A DNA stretch of 64,000 nt from Glycine soja (taxonomy: Eukaryota; Streptophyta; Magnoliopsida; Fabales; Fabaceae): positions 30,619,102 to 30,683,101 of the forward strand of contig NC_041006.1 of assembly GCF_004193775.1 (NCBI RefSeq), read 5' to 3'. Shown in pieces: positions 22,330 through 33,499 of the stretch. Position 1 is the first letter of the stretch, and each line of letters opens with the position of its first letter. The position numbers were made by a program, and so were the translations under genes. The notes under the pieces were generated by a model, which did no database searches, was not told the DNA's origin, and saw nothing but the letters and a program-made list of their open reading frames with translations.

Positions 22330-22701
22330 AAGGCAGTGTTTTCTAAGACGATTTAGGTAAGAAACGTCTTAGCTAAGACCGTCTTAGAAAAGACACTTTC
22401 TAAGACGGTTCTTAGTTAGGACCATCTTAGAAAGTCTTAGAAATGATATTTTCTAAAACGGTTCTGATCTGGGACCGTCTTAGAAAGTATCATGTCTAAG
22501 ACTTTCTAAGACATTCCTAGTTAAGAACCGTCTTAGAAAGTTTCCTTTCTAATACGTTTGTTACTTGACAACCATCTTAAAAAGTTTGACTATTTTATGA
22601 CGGTTGTTTTTAAATCGTCGTTAAAGATCTTAACTTTCAATAATATTGGATTTAAAAATGGTTTATAACCGTTGTTAAAGGGTTTTTTTTTTGCAGTAGT
22701 G
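22330..22701. repeat. Right subterminal repeats and terminus of the large CACTA element
   Basis: Alternating TTTCTAAGACGGTTCTTA and ACCGTCTTAGAAAG motifs, about ten copies in both orientations, end in TTTTTTGCAGTAGTG at 22701. The repeat family corresponds to the left side at 900-1110. Confidence 0.82.
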
Positions 22702-22704
22702 TTA

Positions 22705-25700
22705 AAAACCATTTTTTAAATCATTTTTAAGAACTAATTAATTTTTAGAAGAAGAAAAAATATTGTGTCGTAGCTATATTTTTTTAAAAAAAAGAATAAA
22801 AATTTTGTTATGTAAAGTTTGTTCTAGAAATATGTTTTAAAAATTAAAAAAGAGCGGGACAATTTATATTGACCAACATATCTACGAAGTTATCTTTACT
22901 TGACTTTTCAATATCTTATGCCTTATGCCCTCTTTAAACTCCACCTTCTCCATCGATAGCTCTTCCTCACAATTGTGATCTCAAAATTAGAGCTATAGAA
23001 TTTGGAGCTTGACTTGAATTGGTACAATAAGGATGATATAAAATCTAGATTCGTTATGTCATTGCAAGTGTAAAAATTGAGTTCTTTTTTCCTAATTTTT
23101 ACTATGACTTCGATTATACTAATGTTTTGTTCCTTGTCAAAGGTCATTACCAATGCAGCAATGCTATGATGAACCTACATATACCATCTTCAAAGAATAC
23201 ATCATCTAAGTATATGATGGTCAAAGGATCAAGTTAACCTTCACCTTGATCATATATTACGAAACTAGTATGTTAAATTTCCTTATGATATTAAACTTCC
23301 TTGTGTTATAAAAAAATATGAATTTTTGAAAATTGTTATAAAAAAATTATCATATAATATTAGTGTAAAAAAATTGAAGTTGGTGATAAAGGAAACTTTA
23401 GATAGTAAACAAAGGATACATAATTTGACTCTGGAGTTTTAACAGTAATTGACTTATAAATTTTATATATCTTTTTTTTCTCTATAAAATGGTCCAACAT
23501 TCTCTAAAAAAAAAGGCTAATAAGACTAATATATTGTATAAATTTCATTTACATTTCAAATTAATATATTGGCATAATGGTGTTTTTAGTACCATTGTTG
23601 GTGTATAGGGCTGGAGATTGAAATCTCACCTTCAATACTTCATCAACTTTTTTTTTATCCATTTGCCACTTATGTTACCTATTCTTATAACTCTTTCGAC
23701 AGGGACAAATTGAAATGGACAATAATCAGATTTTTTTCTTCTTCTTTAATTTACAAGAATAAAAGAAGACATGGTTTTACTCCTAAAAGGCCACAATTAC
23801 TATAAAAACAATACCAACACATCAAACAACTCATGTAAATGATCAATGCTCCCCATTTTCTAGCTAGCTCAATCATCGGAATAAAATTAAGAAATCATTG
23901 GTATATATTCTTTAGCCTACTTTTATTCCATTTTTCTTTTCTCCCAATACATTTACTAAGATCATCAAAGGAAACTTATTCATTCAAGAATCAACTTTCT
24001 GCTTTAGCACGAGTAAATACCTTATGCAAAGAAATTAAAAAGGAGGTCCAAAGTTTGCAAGTTTAATTTGTCAACCCAAAGAAACAAGAACAAGATGGAA
24101 GTAACAAACTGAAAAAACAAATATAAACAACTTCTACATATCCAACCTGCAACTTCACCTATCATATAAAAATCATATATAGATATTGTTGCAGGCTCCA
24201 TGAAAACTTTAGCATGTATTTACCATGTATTAATTAATATAGTATGCATTATGATATATAGCTCCACTAACAAAAAGCACAGTGCTAAAAATTCATTTTC
24301 TTCCAATCACTTAGGAATTTGTAGGCTAGTCTGATACATTAAAGTTATATGCTTAACTAGTGATTTGCTCATTGACATGTCTTGACATGCAAAAGTTGTT
24401 GACTTCAAGCTGGTCCCCATGCATGGGGAACATCCATATCATGTTTATTGGAAGAGAAGCAAATTTACTCAAACTTTGTCTACATTTTCCTAAAATATGC
24501 AATCCACATATATCTATAGCTACTTAGCTAGTCGTCTCTGAAAGTGGTATAAAATTTCATGAAATATTCTAATATATAGCTCTACAAATATATAAACCGA
24601 AAACAGTTTAGTAATAATAACAATAACAAGAGTCCAAGTAGCATGTCCAAAATCAAAAGTCCATAAAGCTCTGCTAGAAGTTCATTGATGTTGACTAACC
24701 ATGTATATAGTCCACATAGATTTAGATAGATAAACTTGATTTGAGGACAACTACTACATATTATTCTTACATTACCAGAAAAAAAATACCGATAGATTTT
24801 TTTTTTTGAAAAAGGAAAAATACACTAATTATTGGAGTACAAGGATATTTCGTGTCCTTCTACATTTTGAAGTTGTGTTCAAGCAATTGCAAAAACAGGG
24901 TATGCATTAAACTTAATTACACTTAATAGTAGAAAATATTGATAAACTCATTACTGCGTTACAGAACAACATGGTAACTTTTATAAACTTGCACATGTAG
25001 CCCCAGCATAGCAATCTAAAATCCCTAACCCATTACTCATTTGAAGTTATCATGTTCTATACTATTGTAATCTTTTGAAACAGATTACTCTTTCATTGGT
25101 AAAAAAATCAAATGACTCAACCCAGAATGTGAAGATGAGTATCAGACCTATGGTTTTCTCTTCAGTAGTTAACTATATTCCCAAAATAACCAGATTCAAA
25201 GAAATTTAGGAACACAAAACATGGTTAAGATGAATTGCTATTTCTAGATAAGCAATCAATCAATCTTACACACGGTTTTTATCAAATTTTCGAAATAAGA
25301 TGCGGCAAATCATGAATACACTACACAAATTAACAAAATTACCTTTGTGTGAATAATATAAAGAGAGAAGGAATGAAATATCATACCAGTCGCGGGAAGG
25401 GAGGCTGCCCTCCTTTGATCTGAAGTGTATCCCTGGAAAACAATGCCTGTATTTTCTATATCTGTTGGAATAATAGAACTCAGTATTTGAGAGAGAACCA
25501 ACGAATTTCAAAATCAAACAAAAAGGGGAACTAACAGGTGACGGCAGCCACGAAAGCAACTTCGCGGCAGCTTACGCGAAGGTGGTGCGGCATGTGTGAC
25601 GGCGACCTGGTGGCTGCAACAGCTGGGGAACGTGGACTCGGGGCATTGAAGAGTGAGTGAGGTCAGAGTCAATGTGAAGTGAAAAAAAGGACGGCGCTAG
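22705..25700. other. AT-rich spacer without a supported gene
   Basis: Short open frames occur (22923-23153 minus, 23839-24066 plus), but they match nothing I recognise and lack splice or codon support. A possible splice-bordered exon on the minus strand lies near 25385-25460, but its product is unrecognised. Nothing else can be supported. Confidence 0.5.
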
Positions 25701-25749
25701 GGTTGCTTCCTTATCTTGTGAATTATTTCGGACAAACCCAAATCCATGG

Positions 25750-25936
25750 GCCACAATCCATTGATAACAAAGGTTTTCCGAAGGAATGCTTTTTGTCGGA
25801 AAATTCCATCAATAGCATAAACATTTTCGACGGAATATTATTTGCCGAAAATTTCCGTTGGAAACTAATACTTTTTCGACGGAAATGATTCCGTTGGAAA
25901 AATTCCGTCTCGAAAAATGTCATTTTTCTTGTAGTG
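25750..25936. mobile_element. Right end of a further, decayed CACTA-like element
   Basis: The sequence ends TTTTTCTTGTAGTG at 25936; the complement reads CACTACAAGAAAAATGAC, a classic CACTA terminus. It is preceded by inverted motifs on TTTTCGACGGAAT / ATTTCCGTTGGAAA (25768-25915). This subterminal repeat family differs from the other two. The putative 3-bp duplication outside is AGT, but no matching left end flanked by AGT was found upstream, so the element's extent is unknown. CATTACCAGAAAAAAAA at 24770 is a poor candidate. Confidence 0.55.
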
Positions 25937-26335
25937 AGTGAGCTAATTAAATACACTCTCGCTTTAAACATTACATTACATCACACTAATGTACATTACG
26001 TGTGATACTTCTAGATATAGATGATGAAATAAAAAATTATTTTTGTAGGTCATAAAAATATAATTATAAATATTATAGATATATATTTTTAAAATTAATT
26101 TAAACTAGACTATTTTAATAATGATTTGTAAATATTTGATCATGTCTAATCGTAATTGAATAAATTTGAATAATAATTAAATAAATTAAAAAAATATTTT
26201 GATTAAATAACTAGTCAAAGAAAAAACAATAACTTAATTTGATATGAAAGTTTACAAAAAAACTTATGAATAAAAAAAAAACAAATACTTATGTGAATAA
26301 ACGCAATTACCTCAATTCAATTCAAAGAATAAAAA

Positions 26336-26337
26336 AA

Positions 26338-26398
<61 letters not shown>
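26336..26398. repeat. (ATT)n microsatellite
   Basis: About 20 uninterrupted ATT/TTA units. Open frames here encoding poly-Asn or poly-Ile are products of the repeat. Confidence 0.95.
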
Positions 26399-26399
<1 letters not shown>

Positions 26400-26860
26400 C
26401 GAGGTGAATTGATGTATGTTGATTGATAACACTTACTAGCAAGAAAGTATAATAATATATGTAGAGTGCTACGCAGGGGTAGGAAATGGAAAATGGCACA
26501 TGACGCCATTGAATGAAATGAGTACCTTTCTTGTTTTGAACAAACGTATGGAGGCATCGGTTGGATGTGCTTTTGTTTCCTCTCACATTGTTCTTTATCT
26601 TTTTTCTAGGAACTACTTCAGTTTTATTATAGTCTTTTGCTTTGTCTAATTAAAGTCATTTTGAACAGTGATGAAGCAAGGGTCAGCAAACAACCAACAA
26701 GTATTGTTTCTCTCTCTACCATGAACTTGTGCATGGCTTCTTTCTGCATGCTTGTGAGAGTTGGTGTTTTGGGGTTTGTTGATCTTTTGAAACTGAGCCA
26801 CAGTGAAAAGGATTTGGGCTTAGAGTTGGATGTGCTTTTTTGGTTTGGTGTTGCATGCAG

Positions 26861-27956
26861 CTCTTTTGGGCAAGAGTGGTTATGCGCAAATGGCTTAACA
26901 AGGCTAGTGATGTAAGTTTCATTGGAGCTTGTAGGCCTAGGATCTTCTTCATCAATGGATTCTTTTGCTTCTTGGAAGATGAATAGCAGTGGAAGAGAGA
27001 GAGGAGACGCCACTTCAAGGAGAAGATGAGTCTAGAAGAAGCTCACCATCATAGGAGACCATAGATAAGAGCTTGGAGGAAGAAAGGAGGTGAATGAAGA
27101 GAGAGGGAGAGAAGAGCACAAAATTTTGTGCTCTAAGAGAGCTCTGAAATCTGAAGTTTAATTTTCAAATGATCAAAGTTAAAAAAAATGCACACACATG
27201 ACTTCTATTTATAGCCTAAGTGTCACACAAAATTAGAAGAAAATTTGAATTTTTATTCAAATTTCACTTGAACTTGAAATTGAATTTGTGGAGCCAAATT
27301 TTGGAGCCAAAATTTCACTAATTATGATCAGTGAATTTTAGCTATGGTTCAGCCCACTAATCCAAGATCAAATCCAAGATTCTCCACTAAGTGTGTTTAG
27401 GTGTCATGAGACATGTAAAGCACGAAGGACATGCAGAAAGTGTGACTATATGATGTGACAATAGGGTGTAGCAAGCAAATGCTCACCTCCCCCTCTAAAA
27501 TTTAATTGGATTGAGCTTCTTCCAATTCAATTAAATTTATTTCCAACCACACACATCAAATATTCACTTAATGCATGTGAAATTACAAAACTACCCCTAA
27601 TACAAAAACTAGTCTAGGTGCCCTAAAATACAAGGGTTGAAAAATCCTACATTTCTAGAGTACTCTACCTACATTATGGAGCCCTAAATACAAGGTCAAA
27701 AAATAATAAAACCTCAATCTAATATGTACAAAGATAAGCGGATTCATACTTAGCCCATGAGCCCAAAATCTATCCTAAGGCTCATGAGAACCCTAGGACC
27801 TTCTCTTACATCTCTGGCCCAATCTACTTGGAGTCTTCTATCTAATGCCCTTGCGGGGTAGGATTGCATCAGCTAGTAACGAGCCTAATTACACCGCTGA
27901 CCCTGATGATGATAGTGAGGATGACCCTGAACCTAAAAGTGTCTCAGATAATGAAG
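26861..27956 (+). pseudogene. Type I inositol polyphosphate 5-phosphatase exon fragment, split by a solo LTR
   Basis: After an intron acceptor (GCATGCAG|CTC) the reading LFWARVVMRKWLNKAS stops at the LTR. It resumes beyond it with NEPNYTADPDDDSEDDPEPK and SVSDNE, and closes with a donor (GAAG|GTGAGT). Plant type I 5-phosphatases, which dephosphorylate Ins(1,4,5)P3 and phosphoinositides, carry an N-terminal YWARIVLRKWFN...DYSADSDDD segment, and this exon matches it. The catalytic domain exons do not follow: 28-29 kb is non-coding. It is therefore an isolated fragment, later interrupted by the LTR at 26908-27871. Whether it too came in a Pack element is unknown. Confidence 0.75.
26908..27871. 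mobile_element. Solo LTR (964 bp), target duplication GCTAG
   Basis: It starts TGATGTAAG and ends GATTGCATCA, giving TGATG...CATCA inverted ends. GCTAG flanks it at 26903-26907 and 27872-27876. No internal retroelement sequence is present. CCTACCCCGCAAGGGCATTAG read on the complement near its right end suggests that the LTR lies in reverse orientation, but this is inference. Confidence 0.88.
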
Positions 27957-27999
27957 GTGAGTGTTTACAATAATGTTTCTAAATTTCTATTGTTATGAG

Positions 28000-30900
28000 T
28001 TTGTTTGTGTGTGTTCATTTGAAGATTGGAAAAATTGGTCCTGGCATGTTGTTGAATTTTATTAGAATATAGAAATTAAGCATTATGGTTAGTGCCAAAA
28101 TGATATGAAAATTTAGAATTGAGGTACATTTTGGTTATTGTAATGCTTTTTTCCATTTTTAATTTTTATAAAGTTATATTTTTTCAATTTTGATCCCTTT
28201 AAAGTTGTGTTTCCTTTTAATTCCTATAAATTTGCACTTTTCTAAATTTGATCTTTGTACGCATGAATCTATCGAGACTAAAAATAAAAATTTAAAGTGT
28301 TAAATGTACTAAAATTAAAAAAATATAAACTTACATAAACTAAAAATGAACAAAAACTTATAAGAATTAAAATTAAAAAACATAAACAAAAAATGAATAA
28401 AAAATTATAAAAATTAAAATTAAAAAAATACAAACTTTCATAAACTAAAAGCATATTTAAACCATAATGAACTTGCAAATCGGTACATGTCTAAAACTTT
28501 ATTACTACATGTATATACCTACGGAGAGATTCAAAATAACAGTAACCATAATGTGATTGTAATTTGTAAACATGTTTTCTCTTGGGTCATCCCCCTTTAT
28601 TTTCTCTTGCTGCATCTTTGTGGGAATCTGGGAAGTTTCAAATCTCCTTTCTTGAGGTACATGTGTGGCTTTGTCGTGGTGGTTCTGGGCCCTACATCAC
28701 GTTCTTTTCCTCAAGCTGGGCTCTTTGTTTTTGGCCCAAGTTCTGTTCATGTATCCTTAATTTATTGTGGTTATAACATCTATTTAAAGACCAGACACAA
28801 GACATGATCGACCGATCGAGTTCCTGCATTTTTATTTTTAGTTCTGTTATTTTTTTATTTGGTGTATTTAGTTCCTGTTAATTGAGAGAATAGGGAGTAA
28901 ACGTACTGTTGATTTGACTCTTTCAATTCTTTTCGTACTAGCCGGTTGGAAATAGCTCGAATGGTTGGAGTAGCAAAATATTTGGTATTTTCCTTAGGGT
29001 TTCGTTTTTTTTTTATGAACATTTCCTTTGTGTTTAATGCTTGCTAGACGCTAGAGGTGGCTGGGGCTTGGCTACGTGCATGTACTCGAGCACTGGATCT
29101 TTCACCTTAGGTGAAAGCACATGAATATTTTTATATTGCATCTTCAACATACTTTCTCTCATAAGAATTTTTTGGGCTTGCAGCATGAATAATGTATAGA
29201 CCTACTTATTTTAGGCTGAAATCGAACATTTTATTAGAAAAATAAGGACGGCAAACTCTAGACCAATGAATAATTTTTTATATTTATTTGTAACACCTTA
29301 TAGTGCTAATTTTATTTTTTCATGGTATGACAATATTAAATATTATAATATGTCTATGCCTCAGCAGTTGAGGTAGCAAATCCCATTAAAAGTGACAATC
29401 AAGTTTTCTGATACACATTAGTCATTAATAAAATTGATTGATATTGTGTACGTATAACATGGTAAAAAAAAATAGTATTAATAGGCACGTTATGTGCTGT
29501 AATCTACTAGAGTTTTTGTCTGAATAACTAGTAGACTTTGGTTTTCCGATAATCCTTACAATGTGAAAGCGCCTGTTATCTTTTAAGAAGATAAATAAAT
29601 AATATCAGTCATTGATAAGAAAATTAATGGTTGGTATTTTAATATACGAATGATTTATTATGTATGTGTATATAATATTAATTGATAATTTTTTCATCAT
29701 GGGCTGGGATTATATATACTGAGAGAAGAATAAAGTAAGCTATATACTTCAGGGGAGGAGAATCCTTGTCTCTAGATACAGTACCTCAGAATAAAATGAG
29801 GGCAGTGGTACATTAACGGGGTCTAACCCGATTGGGTTGGGATGGTCATTCTTTTTGAGACATTTTACATTGTTTAGCTCAAATCCACTGATAGGCCAGA
29901 AATGCATGGCTACATGTATTGTGACCGGGGCTGTAAGTACAAAGTAAAAGTACATAAGAAATAAAAGAATGTATCCACTATACAGTGCCTTCCTGTTGTA
30001 GCTGATATATGATAGGCACCTGTGAGTGAGTCCAATCTAGGGCGAAAGCTTTGGCTTTTTCTGTTTTTAATTTGAAAGAAGAATCCCTAGCAACCATCCC
30101 ACCGTAAGTATATTCGAATTTCAAAGGGATTCCCCTGTTATGCACCTCTTTAGTCTCTTTCAGACAATATGAAATCCTAGGAATGTGAAAGAGTTATAAC
30201 AAAAATGTTTCTTGTACAATCTTAAGTTGTCTACAACTTGAAAGAGAAAAGAAATAAGACATAAATGATTAATTTGATTGATGATATAATTTAATAAAAA
30301 AATGATAAAGAGAAAAGATTATTGTTGAATGAATATTTCAAATTTTGGTTTGTCAAAATATAATCATTTGAGTTATAATATTTGTACATCCAAATTCTCT
30401 TACAACCTACTTCCAATTTTCTCTTTCATATTTTTTTTTCTTCATTTTTCATTATATCATTTATCGTATTCATGAGGTCTTCACTCTCATTTTTTTTCTC
30501 TCTTTATTAGATCATTCTTCTATTTATCCATACATCACAAATTTAGGTTGTACATTTAACTTTTTCCAATGTAAATTTAGTTTGCGATAAGCTTATATAA
30601 AGAGGGAGACTATTCTGATATTTAGTTATCAAAAGAAATGAGAAATTATATATCTAGATCATATAGTATGTGTTTGGTTATGCATTAAAACTCATGTTTA
30701 ACGGAAATACACATATTCCAAGACACAAAAGTTAAAGTCATGTGAGAGAAGCTTTTTTTTTTCCAACGCCAGTTGCTCTATTGCAAACAAACATATAATC
30801 ATAGGTTATAGTTTCTTTCAATTTTGATTATTTGTGTATAGTAGTATAATCAGTGTTCTCACAATATTCGCTTATATAGATTATAGAAGGTACAAATCTA

Positions 30901-32460
30901 ACAGAATGAGGGTAAAAGGGATATGACTAATCTAGATTAGGTAGTCACCTTGCCTATGTGAAAACAAGGATAAAAGGGTGGTGGATCCGTGGATGGGTGT
31001 TTATACCGTAAGTTATATAGATTATAGAAGGTACAAATTCCTTGGATAATAATTTGAAGTAGAATGAATGAATGAGGGTAAAAGGGAAAAAAGGAAATGT
31101 TGAATGTTGTGGTCAGCAAAGTAGTCATAAATGAGATTCTCATCCAGGGTACGACATGCCCACATTAATGCCGAGAGAAGAAAGAGAGAGGAAATTGACT
31201 GGGCGTAGTAGTAGTAGTAGGGTAAAGTCAAGTAACAAGGAGAGAGAAAATAAAAGGGGTTACTTAAATACTCGCCCCTCAGAAAGAGAAAGTGCACAAG
31301 GACCTTTTTCATCTCATGCTTATTATACACTATAGCATTGACAGGTTTCTGTGGTAGCAACAGATTAGTTGTTATCCAATTTCACTTTTTCTGTTGACTC
31401 CCTTATGCTTCTTTAGGCAATGGTATTTACTTGCATTTGTTTAGATTCCATGTTCCCACAGGATACCATATGTCTCAATCTAAATCTCATTCTCACCTCC
31501 TCTTTCTTTTTACTTCCCTTAAAATCAACACAACTGAAATTGGTTTGCTTTATCTACCAACTTGAAAAGGCTGGGATTACAAAATGCAATTTTCCTGTGT
31601 TCACATTGTTAATGGCTAGCTTTTTACATCTTCTAACTAACCACCAGAGAATTCAGGTTAAGGTGGTCGTATACCAATCAATTTGAATTACTTGAAGTGG
31701 TTTTATATTGACAAATTAAGTAATGCCAAGAAGTAATGACACCATTTTCACCCCCATAGAAAAAGACATACTATATTTTACCATTTATTTGGGACACAAC
31801 TTTTCAAATGATAGGTAGAATAGCCTTGTATTAGTTGTAGATAGTAGATACTATAATTATTATTGGGTGGGGTTATAGCAGAAACCCAATCCCTATTAGC
31901 TCGTTAAAATTATTATTAATATTACCATTTTACTTAATATATTCCCTACATAATTTCTCTGAAGACTCACATTAAGAACCTCCAAGCATTTTGTAAAAGC
32001 AGTAGGAAAGGAATAAAAATCACAGTAGAAGGAGAGGCAAGAAATAAAATAGTGTTGAAATGTGACTATTTTATATTAGTAGGAGAATCAAATTTGTCCT
32101 GTTAGAGCTTCTTGCATTGTTAAATTCATCACAGTGGCTCTCATTAAAAGTTAAAAATGTCTTATGCACATGGAACCATGTTTGTGGCGAAATGTGCTTC
32201 AGAAAGTGACAGGATGCATACCCATCATACTGCAGCCATAAAGAAAACAAGTCCAAATCACCATCATACTGCAGACATAAAGAAAACAACTTCAACAAAC
32301 ATAGCCGGCAGACGGCCAATCCTAGATGCAAGAAGCATAATAGCATATGTTGCAAAGAATATTCCTTATCCTAATTAACAATGTGACGAAAAATAATGAG
32401 TAACAACATAGGATAATTTGATATTAAAATTAGTATCTTTATTATTATTTTATCTGATTC
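28000..32460. other. Intergenic AT-rich region
   Basis: No coding region or RNA gene is supported. A 26-bp direct repeat (TTATATAGATTATAGAAGG + TACAAAT) occurs at 30873-30898 and 31013-31038. A short GTA run lies near 31207-31220. Two tandem copies of a unit of about 45 bp, CATCATACTGCAGMCATAAA + GAAAACAA, lie at about 32223-32290. The last 1-2 kb would contain the promoter of the downstream SDR gene. Confidence 0.5.
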
Positions 32461-32463
32461 CAT

Positions 32464-32472
32464 CCATATAAG
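32464..32472 (+). promoter_or_regulatory. Candidate TATA box of the SDR gene
   Basis: CCATATAAG lies about 40 bp upstream of the start codon at 32508. If used, it gives a very short 5' leader. A TATA call in AT-rich DNA is weak by itself; the spacing and GC context support it. Confidence 0.4.
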
Positions 32473-32507
32473 AGGATGAGAACCTAAGTATTCAAAGCAC
32501 AACAAAA

Positions 32508-33350
32508 ATGAGTGACCGCAAAATCGTTCTAGTGACTGGCTGTGCCAAAGGTGGCATTGGGTATGAATACTGCAAGGCATTTGCTGAGAGAAATTGCCAC
32601 GTCGTTGCCTCTGACATCTCAACGCGGATGCAAGACATGTCAGACTTGGAGTCAGATCCTAACATCGAGACACTTGAGCTTGATGTGTCTTGTGATCAAA
32701 GTGTGTCCTCAGCAGTGGCCACTGTTATATCAAAACATGGTCACATAGATATTTTGATTAATAATGCTGGAATAGGTAGCACAGGGCCATTGGCTGAGTT
32801 GCCACTTGATGCAATCAGAAAGGCTTGGGAAATCAACACACTTGGGCAACTAAGAATGACGCAGCATGTGGTGCCTCACATGGCTATGAGAAGAAGTGGT
32901 AGCATAGTGAATGTTGGCAGTGTGGTTGGTTATGTGTCAACCCCTTGGGCAGGGTCTTATTGTGCTAGCAAGGCTGCAGTGCAGGCCATGTCAAACAGTT
33001 TGAGGCTAGAACTAAGGCCTTTTGGGGTCAATTTGGTTCTAGTTTTGCCTGGCTCTGTGAGGTCAAATTTGGGGAGGGCCAATTTGGAGAGATTGGGTAA
33101 TTATGAGTGGAAGCTTTATAATGACTTTAAAGAGGTAATTGAGGAGAGAGCTAGAGCTTCTCAGGGTGACAAAGCTACTGATGGTAGAGTTTTTGCTAGA
33201 CATGTGGTTAAAAAAGTTTTAGGCCCTAAACCACCAAAGCAAATTGTTTTTGGTCACATGACTGGCTTGTTTGCCTTGCTCTCATGGTCTCCCCTATGGG
33301 TGAGAGATCTGTTTTTCTCAACCCGTTTTGGCCTAAGTAAAAAAGTTTAA
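32508..33350 (+). CDS. Short-chain dehydrogenase/reductase, 1-acyl-DHAP reductase-like
   Basis: A single uninterrupted exon of 280 residues encodes a classical SDR. The Rossmann cofactor loop TGCAKGGIG is at residues 10-18 and NNAG at 85-88. The catalytic tetrad is Asn110, Ser138, Tyr151 and Lys155 (YCASK), with the canonical 13-residue Ser-Tyr spacing. A conserved PGSVRSN follows, and a hydrophobic C-terminal segment (about 250-272) could associate with membranes. Plant homologues are usually annotated as NADPH-dependent 1-acyldihydroxyacetone phosphate reductases (yeast Ayr1-like), acting in lipid synthesis at the ER or lipid droplets; that substrate is an inference from family resemblance. 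The ATG is the first in-frame start and sits in AAAAATGAG. A possible AATAAA lies at 33482. It appears functional. Confidence 0.88.
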   Translation: MSDRKIVLVTGCAKGGIGYEYCKAFAERNCHVVASDISTRMQDMSDLESDPNIETLELDVSCDQSVSSAVATVISKHGHIDILINNAGIGSTGPLAELPLDAIRKAWEINTLGQLRMTQHVVPHMAMRRSGSIVNVGSVVGYVSTPWAGSYCASKAAVQAMSNSLRLELRPFGVNLVLVLPGSVRSNLGRANLERLGNYEWKLYNDFKEVIEERARASQGDKATDGRVFARHVVKKVLGPKPPKQIVFGHMTGLFALLSWSPLWVRDLFFSTRFGLSKKV

Positions 33351-33481
33351 TGTTTTGTATTAAGTTATGATGTACAAAACCTCTATATTATACACTTTAT
33401 CAATGTCTATTATTTCTCTTTATTTTTCTCCTTTAATCATGTCATATATCCTATCTTACTTTTCTCCCACTCTACTTGTTG

Positions 33482-33487
33482 AATAAA
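33482..33487 (+). terminator. Candidate polyadenylation signal of the SDR gene
   Basis: AATAAA lies 132 bp after the stop codon, a normal 3' UTR distance in plants. It is the best match in the trailer; alternatives in AT-rich sequence cannot be excluded. Confidence 0.4.
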
Positions 33488-33499
33488 GTTTAGTGTCCA

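Larger units (their letters stand above)
892..22701. mobile_element. Large gene-fragment-bearing CACTA element (Pack-CACTA)
   Basis: The left end starts CACTACTAGAAATAGG at 892. The right end, read on the complement, starts CACTACTGCAAAAAAA and finishes at 22701. The 3-bp sequences outside both ends are TTA (889-891 and 22702-22704), the target duplication size expected for CACTA transposons. Both ends carry related palindromic subterminal repeats built on CTAAGACGGTTCT. No transposase of its own is visible. It carries fragments of at least six host genes, with introns kept where visible, so they were copied from genomic DNA. Four later insertions (solo LTR, LTR-type element, second CACTA, Copia), each with a perfect target duplication, inflate it from about 6.3 kb to 21.8 kb. 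Gene-fragment-rich CACTA elements of this kind (Tgm-Express1) are established in soybean. Confidence 0.88.

Noticed and set aside
24770..25936. A complete CACTA from CATTACCAG at 24770 to 25936
   Set aside because: The left end is a poor match and its flank (TTA) does not match the right flank (AGT).
26312..26586. Two overlapping open frames with poly-Asn and poly-Ile
   Set aside because: They are translations of the ATT microsatellite.
26627..27013. 128-codon minus-strand ORF
   Set aside because: It runs across the left border of the solo LTR and opposite the 5-phosphatase exon; it is a chance frame.
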